Origin: Buddleja alternifolia
Taxonomy: Eukaryota; Streptophyta; Magnoliopsida; Lamiales; Scrophulariaceae
Assembly: GCA_019426215.1 (NCBI GenBank)
Contig: CM033396.1
Location: 23,327,101 to 23,391,100, forward strand
Direction of reading: 5' to 3'
Length of the DNA stretch: 64,000 nucleotides
In this document: positions 9,162-21,395 of the stretch, piece by piece
How the letters are laid out: every line of letters starts with the position of its first letter
How positions within the stretch are numbered: the stretch's first letter is position 1
Notes under the pieces: generated by a model
Seen by the model: the letters and a program-made list of their open reading frames with translations, nothing else
Told to the model about the DNA's origin: nothing
Databases searched by the model: none
Program-made: the position numbers and the translations under genes

Positions 9162-11126
9162 ATGGCGGCGACGATCGAAGGCGAGGATAAAGTGTTGGCC
9201 ACCGCGCAGCGGATCGTGCAGTCTCTCGGAAACACATCCAACACCGATGACATGCTTTTGATTCTCTCCGCCTTTGATAATCGCCTCTCCACTTTATCCT
9301 CCTTCGTCTCCTCCGATGAAAATCCAGCTCATCCCTCCGCCGTCGATCCCCGATTTGACGCCGCCGAACGGATCATTTTGAACGACGCCGATTCGGCTTC
9401 GTTCTCCGACGATTTCCTGGCCGCGGTTGATGAAATCATACAATTGACCGAGGAATTGAACCTCAGTTCCGCCGAAGACGCCGGTGATGACGACGTCGTC
9501 GACCGCGCCGAGAACGCTCTGCAGCTCGCTATGACTCGGTTGGAGGATGAGTTTCGTCTCATCCTGATCCGTAACACCGTTCCCTTTGACCCTGACCGCC
9601 TCGACCGTCTCCACCGCACCTCGCTTTCTTCGTCCGCCGCTGCTATTGCCATCGCTGCTACTGAGTTTTTTAATGATGAGACGAATGAGAGTCTTGAAGA
9701 TGTCAGCAGCGGGCGGTACAGTCACCACAGCAGCCATGTTAAGGGTGTGAGCTTTGCGGCCGATGAGATGTCTCTTGAATTGATCATTCCGGAGGCTGTG
9801 AATGATCTGAGGGAGATTGCCGATAGGATGATCCGTTCTGGCTATGAAAAGGAATGCTGCCAGGTGTATTGTAGTGTTCGCCGTGATGTCCTTGATGAAT
9901 GTATGTTGATTCTTGGCGTGGAAAAATTGAGCATTGAGGAGGTTCAGAGAATTGAGTGGCGGTCCCTGGACGATAAGATGAAGAAATGGATTCAAGCGGT
10001 TAAAGTAGTCGTCCGGGGTCTTCTGTCGAGTGAGAAACATTTATGTGAGGATATTTTTGCTGGTTCTGATTTGATTAAGGAAGTTTGCTTTCTTGAGACC
10101 TCGAAAGGTTGTGTGATGCAGTTATTGAACTTTGGGGAGGCTATTGCGATCGGGAGGAGGTCTGCGGAGAAATTGTTTAGGATTCTTGATATGTATGATG
10201 CATTAGCAGAGGTTTTACCGGATTTGCAGGCTCTATTTATGGACGAAGATGCTGGTGATATGGTGTGTAGTGAAGCCAAAGGAGTGTTGGATGGTTTGGG
10301 CGAGGCTGCGATTGGGACTTTCGTGGAATTTGAGAATGCAGTTCAGGGAGAAGCTTCAAAGAAGCCAATACAGAATGGTGAGATTCACCCACTCGCTCGA
10401 TATGTTATGAATTATGCAAAGTTGCTTGTGGATTATAGTAATACTCTCAATTCACTTTTGGAGAACCTGGAGGTTGAGTCAGGACAGCCTGATAGGGAGA
10501 ATAATGATAATAGCGAAGGAGAAAGCATGTCTTGCATATCCCAGCGTCTGTTGGCCTTGATTACTTCTTTGGAGTCGAATATTGAGGAAAAGTCAAGATT
10601 GTATGAGGATAATGCAATGCAGTATATATTTCTGATGAACAATATACTCTACATGGTACAGAAAGTAAAAGACTCCGAGCTGCGAAAGCTTTTAGGCGAT
10701 AACTGGATTAGAAAACGGCGAGGACTGGTTAGACAGTATGCTACACAGTACCTTAGAGCATCATGGAGCAGGGCCTTATCTTGCTTGAAGGATGAAGGGA
10801 TTGGTGGGAGCTCAAGTAATGCATCAAAGGTGGCTTTAAAGGAGAGATTTAAGAATTTCAATGCTTGTTTTGAAGACATATATAGGATTCAGACGGCTTG
10901 GAAGGTCCCAGATCCTCAGCTCCGTGAAGAGCTTAGGATATCTATTTCCGAAAAAGTTATTCCAGCTTACCGATCATTTATGGGAAGGTTTGGGAGTCAT
11001 CTAGAAAGTGGGAGGCATGCAGGAAGATACATAAAATATACTCCAGAGGATTTAGAGAATTATTTGTTGGATCTTTTTGAAGGAACACCCCTTATTCTGC
11101 ACCATTTGAGAAGAAAAAATTCGTAA
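9162..11126 (+). CDS. EXO70: EXO70 exocyst subunit, probably EXO70B-type
   Basis: EXO70 is a subunit of the exocyst, the octameric complex tethering secretory vesicles to the plasma membrane; its C-terminal surface binds phosphoinositides and other subunits. This is a single intronless frame of 654 codons, the usual size for plant EXO70. Residues 1-60 resemble the EXO70 N-terminus ([22 protein letters not shown]), then AAERIILND, an [12 protein letters not shown] helix and [16 protein letters not shown], all family landmarks. The helical-rod domain runs from about residue 260 to the end, including [67 protein letters not shown] and the terminal [21 protein letters not shown]. The start is the first ATG, in context GAGATTATGGCG. 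Most plant EXO70 genes outside the A group are intronless. The B-clade call rests on the tail and the [10 protein letters not shown] block. Some B members act in autophagy-linked transport and immunity; that role here is inference. Confidence 0.93.
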   Translation: MAATIEGEDKVLATAQRIVQSLGNTSNTDDMLLILSAFDNRLSTLSSFVSSDENPAHPSAVDPRFDAAERIILNDADSASFSDDFLAAVDEIIQLTEELNLSSAEDAGDDDVVDRAENALQLAMTRLEDEFRLILIRNTVPFDPDRLDRLHRTSLSSSAAAIAIAATEFFNDETNESLEDVSSGRYSHHSSHVKGVSFAADEMSLELIIPEAVNDLREIADRMIRSGYEKECCQVYCSVRRDVLDECMLILGVEKLSIEEVQRIEWRSLDDKMKKWIQAVKVVVRGLLSSEKHLCEDIFAGSDLIKEVCFLETSKGCVMQLLNFGEAIAIGRRSAEKLFRILDMYDALAEVLPDLQALFMDEDAGDMVCSEAKGVLDGLGEAAIGTFVEFENAVQGEASKKPIQNGEIHPLARYVMNYAKLLVDYSNTLNSLLENLEVESGQPDRENNDNSEGESMSCISQRLLALITSLESNIEEKSRLYEDNAMQYIFLMNNILYMVQKVKDSELRKLLGDNWIRKRRGLVRQYATQYLRASWSRALSCLKDEGIGGSSSNASKVALKERFKNFNACFEDIYRIQTAWKVPDPQLREELRISISEKVIPAYRSFMGRFGSHLESGRHAGRYIKYTPEDLENYLLDLFEGTPLILHHLRRKNS

Positions 11127-13790
11127 AAATGCAGGACTCAGGAGTGGTGACAGGTATGCTTTCTGTCTTGATTGAGGAATAGTTACAACTTTGACATTCA
11201 GCTCGGTGATGTACTCCTCTCAGTTGGTATGGGTGGTTGAACACAAATTTTTGTGAAAGATATCCACACCCTCCTACATATACTGTAATAAATCTGTACG
11301 CTTACCTTATGTGTGAAATTTCATGTATTTATTTTGATGAATCACATTTAGAGCTGGACTGGAAGATATATTGTTCATGATTTGTCTTTTTTCTGAAAAC
11401 TACTTTATCCTGCTGCTTGTGGGTGGTTATATTATTGTATATGACTAGGATTCTAATGTCGACTCATACTTGTTAGCTTGTGGAAAGTGTTTCCGTCCTG
11501 GAACATAGTAGGATCACCTGTTTGCTAGTTTTTGGGTGTTCTTCTCTGCTTGTAAATTATAAGATGTGTAATTGTTTATGAGTAAGCAGGGAGATGTTTG
11601 TTGTGATCCGTTTCTCGTCTATAGCTTAGAATATTCTGTACTGGGACTGGTAATAAATAAATTAACCATTGTGGGATTGAATATGAAGAAATATTACCAT
11701 TGTACTATATCTCACTTGGTACGCTCCTGACAAATGTCTAAACTTCTGATCTTCTTTCCATCATAGGGAAGGGCATATGATATGATATGCATACTACAAG
11801 CTTGGGGATGAGCAATTTGATAGATGTATCTTAGTAATGAGAAGCTGAATTTCGTTGACTGTTTTATTTGAAGGAAGGTTACGTGTCATATAGATTCAGC
11901 ACTAATTTCTGAAGAAATAAACACAAGGTTAAGTTTCCTTCTTATCTTTGGTTTGATAGTTGTAAACTTATAATATCAAAACATTTGTTCTGAACCTAAT
12001 GACTTCAGACACATGATTGTATCATCATTGTTGTGTTGTACATTCTTTCCAGAAGCTCAATGATATCATTTGATCTCAAAGAATATTAATTAGATTTTTT
12101 AAGGGATAAAAACAGTTGCTAATTAAAATCTCTTTCTCAGCAAAAAATTATAAGACGTCATCTCCTTTGGAGTATTCATCTATCAACATTATTATGTGAT
12201 TCCCTTTCTCCCTATACGAACTGTCCTTTTGAGCAGTTTCTAAACAATGTCGGCTTGAGATGGATTCTTACTTTTACTTAATAGTTAATACAATACTCTG
12301 CTTGGAATATTGGCCTTTGAGTTCATAAAAAGGATAGTTATTCTCACTCCACTTATCAAAAACAGGTCTTTTCAACTGGTCTCTTTAAGTAATTTTCTCT
12401 AGCAGACTGGCAGTTTGATTGGGGAGTGAATATATAATTGACAGAGAGTGGCATTGGGTTTTCGGAAAGGTTAATTCTCACATTATATTAGCGGAAGGCT
12501 AAATTGTATGTATATGTAAGATAACAACTTATGTTGGAGCTGAAGGAAACTATATTGTTACCCAGAATGTATGATTTTATGATTCTTTGATGCAAATTTT
12601 TGGTGCTTATGAATGTGTTACCCATTTCTCTTACTGCTGCTAAGCAAAGCCTTTTTTTCCTTCTGTATCACTCACTACATCCATCATCTCAACCCTATGT
12701 AATATATCGATGCAGTGATATTGAATTCTTGTGTTCCTGAATGATTGTTAGTTGCAGTTGCTTGGGCAGAAATGTCTAAACAGTATCTATCTCTGCTTCT
12801 ATATGTTTAATGCTATTTCATCGTTCTTGCACTTTTACACAAAGGGTTGTCAGAGCTTGAATTCATCGTTCTTTTAGTCTTCTGATTGCAAAATCTGCTG
12901 CCTCAAAATATGTCCAAATTCTCTTAGGCGGATCCTTTTTTGCATTGGGTCCATCACTATTCTTTCACGGATTACGTATTAGAGGTTACTGGTAAAAAAA
13001 TTTTTACCAATTATATTGACATAATGTTTTGCATATTGGAGCAGTAATATTGAACATTTGGAGAAACAGTAAGAAAAAATGAAGTAGCATATATAAATTT
13101 CAGTGACCTAGTAATATTGAAAATCTTGTTAGATATTCATATTATGCTCTATCTTCATTTCAATGAGTCGATAAAAATTTCATGTGTTGCGCTTGGATCA
13201 CCAACTTGATCGGATATAAAGTACTCCAACACTAAGCATTTGTAAACAAATAATCTCTTATTTATAAAATCTTTTTCAGAAAAACCATTCACAGGACGAG
13301 TTATTACTACGTACCATTTTTAAGTCAAGTTATCGTAAGAATAACACATAGTCGAGTAGGTTGGTTCACCCTACTTTAGTTTAATATAGATACAGAGATT
13401 GATGCAAAATTTTCATCTATTAAAAGTAGTTGATAACTATCATATAGGGAAGTAGATCATTTTAGATTAGCATTTTTCTCTTCTAATACAAATAAAGATG
13501 ATATAGGTCAACTTCAATACATGAGTTGGTTTAAACTTATAGAATAGTAGAAGTATTTCTTCTCACAAGAAGTAATAATGATGTGGTCCGACTTGTGTAG
13601 CAATTCCAACAAATAATAACGATATAAGTCACGGTTTAATAGGTCTGTTTTCGAGAGAGATAAATCAACTAGAGATAAGTAACTCCGCAAATTGGTTCAT
13701 TAGATAGTCATGCATTTTCATTTTAATGGTAGGTAGCTGACAAAAAGCCTAAAAATTCTCTTTTTAAGGATAGGTAATCGTGGGTCTTAA
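11127..13790. other. Intergenic region downstream of EXO70
   Basis: The first few hundred bases probably hold the EXO70 3' untranslated region (AATAAA-like ATAATAAATCTG near 11,287). Beyond that no gene-like open frame, RNA gene or clear repeat was recognised in about 2.3 kb. Confidence 0.5.
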
Positions 13791-14068
13791 GAGAGTGTTT
13801 GGCTGAGTTTATGAGCTCTTTGAAACAACTTATAAGCTGTTTGATAGCTTATAAATTCTTGCAGAGTGTTTGATAATTTTTTTAATAAAAATAACTTATA
13901 AATTCTCAAAATAAATTGTTTAGAGCTTATAAGCTTCTGAAAAATAAGTAAGGAAACTTCAGCTTATTTTTTAAAATATATAAGACATAAAAGTTATAAG
14001 CTCCAAAAATATTTTATTAACACTATAAGTTTATAAACTCTTTAAAATAAGCTTAGCCGAACACCCTC
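13791..14068. mobile_element. Tourist/PIF-Harbinger-like MITE with TAA target duplication
   Basis: The left terminus GAGAGTGTTTGGCTGAG matches the reverse complement of the right terminus, GAGGGTGTTCGGCTAAG, at 14 of 17 positions. TAA flanks both ends (13,788-13,790 and 14,069-14,071), the size and sequence expected for PIF/Harbinger-type insertion. The 278 bp interior is rich in CTTATAAGC-like self-complementary words. It sits about 400 bp from the end of the KINgamma1 coding region, between two convergent genes. Confidence 0.8.
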
Positions 14069-14471
14069 TAAATCAAGAACACTGGTTCTACTGAAGTGTT
14101 TAACATAGCCATAGGTGGGGAGATTGGTTCAGATTTTCTTTCTATTAAAGATTCTTATTTTTTTTTTTTTGGTGTAAATTTCTATTAAAATAGTTGATTA
14201 TTGACAATTTCAACGAAACAAATTTAAGATATAAAAGCATTCAAATTAGAGATAGTCAACAACACTTTCCATTGCCAGACTATACAATAGAACAACGTTA
14301 AAGGTCTCGTTTACAAGGAAACAAAGAGGAGACAAAACGTAACGTTTAATTACAAGAAAAGTCTTCACGACCATAACAGCTCACTCTCCGCTCCAGTTAT
14401 TATTCACTAAAATGAAACAGCATTTGTCAAAAACAAGGTCAATTCACAAAATAAAACTAACACAAGCTTAG

Positions 14472-17400
14472 TTAGACCCTGCTATTTGCAGGCAGTGGCA
14501 ACACCCCATCAAAGAAATCTCCAAAATAACCTCGAGGCTCGTGTACAAGCTTTGATATTATGTCTCTGAGAGTTATAACCCCCTCCAAATTTCCAACTTC
14601 GTCCACCACATAAATGCGGTGAATCTTCACAGAATCCAGTTTCATTATAACTTGTTTCAATGTATCGTCTTTCTGACACGTGATCATGCCACTCACCAAA
14701 GGTGAATCGTTTTGATGCTCCTCCAGATAGTTTCTAACTGTAGTGAGGAAGTTTTTGGCAGTGATGGATCTATAGTCCTTGTATATTTCTGGTGCAATGA
14801 GAAGGAATTGGATATCTCTGATGCTTATATTACCCACTGCCTTATTTCCACCACTTGACACCACAGGTACACCTCCAACTCCATTTTGTCTCATTAGTTT
14901 AAATGCCTGCAAAACGGGATCGTCCTCGTACACCTGCACAAGCCAGATAATGCCTATAAAATGAAGTCTCTCATGAAGAAATCAAACTACACAATTACAT
15001 GATTCAGAATGTATTTTTATTTTTTTCACACTTCAAAATCAAGACATCAAGCTATGTTTACAACATTCGCATCTCACAAATTTTATATTATGAAACAATA
15101 TTGTTTAAAGTCATGGAAAGAGCACGAGACCGTGGACAAGAATGAAAGTAGGAATGGATAACTCAAGCAAAAGCCATAAAATATGGTGTTTTGATCTTAT
15201 ACTTGAATCAACTTTCACCATCAAGTTTTAAATACTGAAATAATTTTCTTTTCAAAATGCCCGAAAGAGCATGAAACTGTGTCTTAAAAAAACTTGAATC
15301 CACAACTCTAAGTATGGTCACACTCATATGTAAAATTAGTTATCTGCTTGTATACTTAAAACGTGATTGCTAAAGTCCTTACCCACCCCCACCCCGACCC
15401 CCACCCCAAACAAAAAACAAAAAACAAAAAACAAAAAAAGGGGCTCCAGTGGCAATGAATAATCATTGTGTTCTTCTCTCGTCGTTGTATAGCTATAAAT
15501 GTAAGTTGGTATCACTATCATCTTTTGGAAAACACCTGACGTAAATAAAAGAAATGCACATCACTAGTGTGAGGAGGTGCAATTAGTGAAATTTCGACTC
15601 CATGTATGAATCAAAGTTAACATGTTGCTTAACCGTATTCGCAAACGATCTTTATCTCAATCAAAAAATGATGGTGTTCAGCATTAACACTGCTGTAATT
15701 TATCTTATAGAAGAAATAACTTTGGTCAAATTTCTACGTTCTATCACCCCCAATATGTGATAATTAAACTAACCAAGATCATGCAACCAATTAGAAATGC
15801 AAATCTAATCGATGCAAATGTTGTATAAATAATATCTACATTACCTTGATTATATGACTGGGTTTCATTAATGGGAGACCTAGTTCAAATAGCTTTTTGG
15901 AACCCCAGCTTTCAAACCAATGAAGCCCTGCACATTCTTCTAGCATATGAATAACAGCACTTTGAGTGATGATATTGTCAACCTTTGCGTCCCCTAAATC
16001 AACCACAGGAACACTCTTCATTCTATACTTTGATAGAAGTAGCAGCATTGTCAAAAATGAGTTAGATTTCTGCAAAGCCAGAAATGGAGCCCATCGGAAA
16101 CATCCTGAGATATCTCCCACCTGTTTATCCATAAAATCCACGCATAGAAACTTGGTTTTAGTAGAAAAAATTAATTAATGTGAAAAAAGTCGAGATCAAA
16201 GTGAGGTCAGAAAACAGAAAGAATAACCTTTGTATTTTTGTAGAAGTCAGAAGAAGTAAGAGTCTCAAAGAATTTTCCACAAGTAGCAGTTGGGGAGTCG
16301 GGGTGCATGCTTTTAAACCTTGGAGAAGACATTCCATTAGCTGCTGCTGCTGCAACAGCAGGACCCACATCATCCTCCAAGCTTTTCATGGCTGACTCGA
16401 ATGCGGAGTGGCTTTCCATCTTCTCAGACTGCATTAAACTCGAGTGTATATGATTTTAAGCTTCACATCTTTGACATAATATGGAAAAATACAACTGAGT
16501 TGAAGAGCATAACTATTATTAGAATAATTTATTTTTTGCAGTACTATTATGATGACTCTTGGCCACGATCTTTAAAACACAGAACCAAAATCTACAGAAA
16601 AGACAGAAGAGAGGAAAAGGAATCCTCAAAGCTTGGAGAACTTAAAGAATATGAATACCTAAATCCCACGAATTTTTATGTATTGTTACTTGTTAATTTC
16701 ACAATGGCAGAGGAGACTATATTATAAAAGCAAGTTTAATGTAATGTGAAACATAAGGCATATGACCATTTTCCATTTCACAAAAGTATTCTGCTTTAAT
16801 ATAAATCTAATAATTTATTTGAAAGAGTATTGTAGGTGAACAAACCTGATGTAAAATCCATACAACAATGCCAGCAAATTCTACAATGCCTATGTATCTG
16901 TCAATCCAACTGGCATCTTCAGGTGCTTTGACATCCACCACTGGTGCGCTAAGTATTTTGTGGCGAGCTAGTAACTTCACGGCCTCTGCCAGACTCGTGT
17001 CTGAGCTTATTTCGATAACTGTACATGAAAATTGCATAGAATGAGGCTGATGTACTTGAATAATTGTTCCCCAAATTGAATGACTAAAAAATGATACATA
17101 CATAGGCTGTATGCCCCGTCAAGCAACTCTTATGAAAAACATTTAAGGGCTGGTCAAAGTAATGTATCACAGGGCAGCATTAGTAATAAAAAGCCTCAAA
17201 AATATGCAGGAATATATAAGAGACAATTACAGGAGTGAATTGTTAAACGGATGCATCAGATTTACATGAGTCAGTAGTCCACTATAAGTAGGCTTTAAAG
17301 TAGCTATCAAATGTTTATACAACACATCATCCAGAATTGCCAGAAAACACATCAAATGATGCATAATTGTACGATGAAAACTTACAAAATTGATTAAATC

Positions 17401-17898
17401 CTAAACATCAGAAAATTAATAAGAATCGATCATAGTCTGATATCATGCTTTCCATACTTAAATATTTTCTTCCAGTCACTGTGTATATATATATATATTA
17501 TCTTCAATAAAGACACAAAAGAATCTCTGAATAGGGGAAATAGGTAATACAGTGAATGATCATCCCCAAATCGATGATAAATCCCTAGAATCCACTATAT
17601 TACCCTAATAAATCTGTAATCCACCAATTATGTTTCTTGATCGCACTTAAAGCAGCACAAGATCAAGCAATGAGAGAGAGAGAGAGAGAGAGAGATAAAT
17701 GAAAATGAATTGAAATTGGTAGGAATAACCTTGGGAGGAAGGAGCAGGGGGAAAAGCAGAAACAGGAATACTCTCAAAACAAGCATTGAGCTTCTCAGTT
17801 GGAGTCAGTTGCGGCTCTTGTATATCCCATAGATCCTCTACTTGCATCCCTAGCTTCGCTTCTGGACTCCTCGGCGTTTCACCTTCTTCAACAGTCAT
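14472..17898 (-). CDS. KING1: SnRK1 regulatory subunit gamma (KINgamma1/SNF4-like), five exons
   Basis: The exons on the minus strand are 17898-17730, 17018-16846, 16428-16228, 16120-15845 and 14933-14472. All four introns have GT..AG borders and the joined frame stays open for 426 residues (Arabidopsis KINgamma1 has about 424). The product carries four CBS motifs: about residues 57-112 (IEISSDTSLAEAV, SAPVVDV, YIGIVEF), 195-255 (KSVPVVDLG, IITQSAVIHML), 276-327 (PVLQAFKLMR, GGVPVV, GNISIRDIQFLL) and 355-412 (KIHRIYVVDE, LEGVITLRDIISKLV). It ends in the family's GYFGDFFDGVLPLP signature. Exon 1 has EAKLGMQVEDLWD and EKLNACFESIPVSAFPPAP, strongly diagnostic. CBS pairs bind adenine nucleotides in the SNF1/AMPK gamma family; in plants KINgamma1 is a gamma-type partner of the SnRK1 energy-sensing kinase, with KINbetagamma as the canonical one. 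An alanine run lies between CBS1 and CBS2. The exon borders were read from splice motifs and homology memory. Confidence 0.95.
15382..15406 (-). other. G-quadruplex-capable tract in KINgamma1 intron 4
   Basis: The plus strand reads CCCACCCCCACCCCGACCCCC and onward, so the transcript-sense strand has at least four runs of three to five G separated by single bases. It is followed on the plus strand by a CAAAAAA tandem run (about 15,408-15,438). The location is intronic, in the 911 bp last intron. Confidence 0.6.
17673..17695. repeat. GA dinucleotide microsatellite in KINgamma1 intron 1
   Basis: Eleven or so GA units are seen on the plus strand (CT in the transcript), close to the 5' splice site of intron 1. 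Confidence 0.8.
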
Positions 17899-18490
17899 CT
17901 CTCTATATCTGTATCTATCTCTATCTATGTATATATGTATCTATTGTTGTTACAAGTGGAGAGTAAAGCTTTAGGTGGCTGGCTAGTTGTTAAATATCAG
18001 TTTCTCGAAAGTCGACGACGCAGCACACAGAAAGATAAAAAGAAACCAATCCCTATCATCGACTCTTAAAATAATGCAAGCAGACTAGTACTATTTGCTT
18101 TTCTCATGTTCTGGTACTGTGGGGGTGCATGGTAACTCTGTGGTCCGTGGTTTAATAATTGATCAGCGTCGTCCACTCTGATCTGAGGACACGTGTTTTG
18201 GCATGGCATGTTAGATGCAGTCAAACTTGAAGACGATGAATTCTCGGGCCATTCTTTAGTTCTTATCCATCAATTTTCTACATTGATGCTCAGACTTATC
18301 CGGATTTCCACTAAGGCCCCACTTGCAATGAATAGTATACCAGACAAAAAAAACATTCTATATTTGAGGATGCCTATTACACTATTCTTCCTTTTCGTTC
18401 CTTTTGGCTTTTTGTTGAAATCATGACTCAGCGCCTACAGATATTTGTTTATGAGTTGATCCAAGTAGGACCAACACTCAAATCCCAATA
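17899..18490. other. KINgamma1 upstream region
   Basis: 17,899-17,990 (minus strand) is a probable 5' leader with ATAGATA/GATAGAGATA repeats. The rest, about 500 bp, shows no gene. An open frame at 18,193-18,426 (+) has no recognisable content and is probably chance. Confidence 0.4.
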
Positions 18491-19055
18491 ATTTATAGGA
18501 CTAATAATTGTTCCAAAATTTGATATTATGAAAGTGTATTTCTTTGGTGACTTTTGTATAATAAATTTGAACACTATTCGAGATATTAAATATTATTGAA
18601 TAATAATAATTTACTTTTCGAGTAGATGAATTAAACATTTTGAATTTCTCAAATTGGATTTGAAACGAATGAAAAATTAAGTATTAAAGTGGGGTATTTA
18701 AATGGGATTATCCCACATTGGATATAAATCACAATTGAATTGGGTTTATAAGTCCTTACCTTAAGGTAAAGGGTTGGCACTTTGGGCCATCTCACCTTTG
18801 TGGCTTTTGTGAGAGGGAGGACCTAGCCATAGTCCATTTCACCATGCGCACCGCCGCCCGCCCTGACGGGGCTCTGACCGGGTCGCGAATCGTGGGCTTG
18901 AGGAGTGTATAATGTGGGCTTGGGCTTCAAAATTAATCTTTTTGAACAAAGTTTAATTGGGTCTCTCTAGAAAATCAAACAAGTTAAATACGAACTTGAA
19001 ATCAAATGTTGGCCACGTTTCGTTTCGTTTTTTGAATTGGCCTTCTAGAACGTCT

Positions 19056-19090
19056 CAAGTACGTATTTGGAGTCCTCAAGTACGTACTTG
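19056..19090. promoter_or_regulatory. Palindrome pair CAAGTACGTA(C/T)TTG, copies 1 and 2
   Basis: Copy 1 is 19,056-19,069 (one mismatch), copy 2 is 19,077-19,090 (perfect 14 bp palindrome), 21 bp apart. Copies 3 and 4 follow after the nested insertion. Confidence 0.7.
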
Positions 19091-19141
19091 GACCCCTTCT
19101 AGAAGAAAATCTGAAACAGTTCAGGAGTTTTTTGCTGTCTT

Positions 19142-20952
19142 TGTTGGTGGTCCCAAGTGGCATACGAAAGGGTCTAGAAAGGAGGGGTTGACTAGACCCT
19201 GATATCTTTTTCGACTTCAAAAAGATTCGTACTAAAAATAGTTTGGACGCTTGAAAATGTAAACGCTTGGCTGAGCGTTTACTCTGAAGACTGTTTTGAT
19301 AAAGTTAACTTAAACTCAAGATTTGAATACTATAACCAGATCGGTTTAAGCGTTCAGTTCTTTAATCAGGGTTTGCACAGCGGAATGATTTAGAGTCTTC
19401 TCTTTGAAAGGTTTTAGCGTCACAAAGTTTTTCTTTAGTTGCTTTCCTTTTTAAAAAAGTTTTGAACGCTTAGAGGACTTAGCGCTTGGTCAAGCGCTTA
19501 AGACTAATTTGAAAGCTTAGCATTCTCTTTTTGCAAATAGTCGCTTGACTGTTTTAAAGCCTTTTTAGATATGTAATATGCAAATGCAATGTAAAACTAT
19601 AAAGCAGTAAAGGACACAAAGATATTTGTATGGTTCACTGGGTGGTGTAATCCCAGCTATGTCCTTCTTCTCCTTTGCACTCGAAGGCAATCCACTAGAT
19701 TGATTCTCGAAGAGTCACACAGAGACTTCTACAAAATAGGTAACAATGGAAGAGATGAATATGGATGACTTGAGCTCCTTGGTCACACAGATTTCTGCTA
19801 CAAGCCACCTCAATCCTCTACTTCCGGAAAGACGATCTCGAGCTCCTTGATCACACAGATTTCAGCTCCAATAAAGATCTTCTCCAAGATGGCCTTGAGC
19901 TCCTTGATCACACAGACTTTAGCTCCAATAATGACCTTTCTTCAACAAGCTTCTCTTACTCAAAAATACTGCTTGTGGAAGTCAACAATCTTCCTCACTC
20001 AGATGAAAGGTGTTGAGGGTTTATTGTAACAGGTTTGTTTGATGTTGGGAAGTTCAAACAACTTGGGATATCTCAATAATAGTGTATGGTTCTTCTTGGA
20101 AGATGTTTGAGATATCGGGTGACTGTCTGGAATGTATTTGAGAAGCTTGAAGGATTTTGGCTATGGGGTTTGCAAGCTTTTCTCTCAAATTATTTCTCAG
20201 CTCTCTTTCACATTTACGTCTTTCACATGTGCACACACAAAGATAGCTGAAGGGTACTATTTATAGAAAATCTTGGGATTTGTCCGTTGGACACAAGTCA
20301 GGCGCGTGTACCTCACGCAGAGCTTCAAATAGTCCCTTTTCTGACATTCCTTAATTTTTGCTGATTCCGATTGGACAGAAGCAGGTTTGAACTTTGAAAA
20401 GCTGACAGTCTAGTCAAAAGGTGGCTTGTCCACAAGTCATATTGTCTTGTCACATTTAATGCACTTATCAAGCATTTAATGCGTTTTGAATTTATTTCCG
20501 TTGGAAATAAATGACCGTTGATGATTGGATGACTTGAGGATGTATTTCAGGTGAATCGCTTGAGTGAATGAGCGATTGGATCAACACTCCTTAAACAGTC
20601 CTTTAGGGTTAGCTAGGCACTGAGAACATTCTCTTGAATGCTTGATTCATAACTCTTGAAATAGTCTTTAAGCGTTTGACAGACGCTTAAGAAAAATCTT
20701 CATCTTCACTTGACTTCAGACGCTGATCTTCAACTTCATCTCAAATAGACTCACCTAGAATTCTATTAGCGACTCTGTATCTAATACTTAGTCTAAAATC
20801 TACAAAGATAAAAATTACAAGCCTAACAAACTAATAAACTTTCAAACGCTTATACAAGTATTCTATGAAAGTATAAACTTACATTCTTTTGGGGTCTAAC
20901 ATGAAATCCTAACTTGTCATCATCAAAACATCTAACAATGAAATTCCTAACA
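19142..20952 (-). mobile_element. SIRE-family solo LTR with GTCTT target duplications
   Basis: On the minus strand it runs TGTTAGGAATTTCA...GGGACCACCAACA, colinear with the LTRs of the SIRE element at 37,211-51,878. The 5 bp GTCTT occurs directly on both sides (19,137-19,141 and 20,953-20,957), a perfect target-site duplication, and no PBS, gag, pol or PPT is attached. This is the signature of unequal recombination between two LTRs. Length is 1,811 bp. A TATA box reads TATTTATA at 20,258-20,265 on the plus strand. The segment GAGCTCCTTG(G/A)TCACACAGA is present three times inside it. Confidence 0.93.
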
Positions 20953-20980
20953 GTCTTTACACCTGAAAACGCTTTGATCC

Positions 20981-21016
20981 CAAGTACGTACTTGAAGGTA
21001 CCCAAGTACGTACTTG
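20981..21016. promoter_or_regulatory. Palindrome pair CAAGTACGTACTTG, copies 3 and 4
   Basis: Perfect copies at 20,981-20,994 and 21,003-21,016, 22 bp apart and 60 bp upstream of the TATA box at 21,076-21,084. Before the solo LTR inserted, copies 2 and 3 would have been about 75 bp apart. Confidence 0.7.
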
Positions 21017-21395
21017 AGCGACAGTTTCAGCTAACCAATTTATTTCTCATATTTAATTCGCCTGATTTTTGAGCCTATAAAAGGCCTCCTCCAGCAGTTT
21101 GGAAAATCACACCAACACAATCTTCTTTTGTGTTCATATCATATTCTCCTCCTCCTCTCGAGAGTTCAAGTAGTTTTTTCGGTTCATTGTTTCTAAGAGT
21201 TGAAGTGGTTCAATCTTAGAAAGTATTCGTTGTATCTTGGGACAAGTTTTGTCAAAGTCGGTACCACCTATAGCCGAGACAATTTCGTGTTAATGATAGA
21301 GTTCCTTCTCGCCTCGAATAAAATCCTCTATCTCAATTTTTCGATTTATTTTTTCGTTTATTCAAAGTTTGATCCAATAATAATTAGGCTTGCTA

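Larger units (their letters stand above)
18500..21395 (+). mobile_element. Copia-like LTR (solo or truncated) split by a later insertion
   Basis: The segments 18,500-19,141 and 20,958-21,395 join across the SIRE solo LTR. The left part has the TATCCCACATTGG and ATGTGGGCTTGGGCTTCAAA words common in plant copia LTRs; the right part has a TATA box (21,076-21,084), a CT-rich leader-like stretch, and TTCTCGCCTCGAATAAAATCC. Four CAAGTACGTACTTG-type palindromes lie upstream of the TATA box, two on each side of the insertion. No PBS follows, so it is solo or truncated; outer ends are approximate. Confidence 0.45.

Noticed and set aside
9294..10040. 248-codon open frame on the minus strand
   Set aside because: It lies fully antisense to the EXO70 coding region and has no recognisable domain; it is a shadow of the codon usage of EXO70.
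16401..16727. 108-codon plus-strand frame
   Set aside because: It lies opposite exon 3 and intron 2 of KINgamma1 and has no domain.
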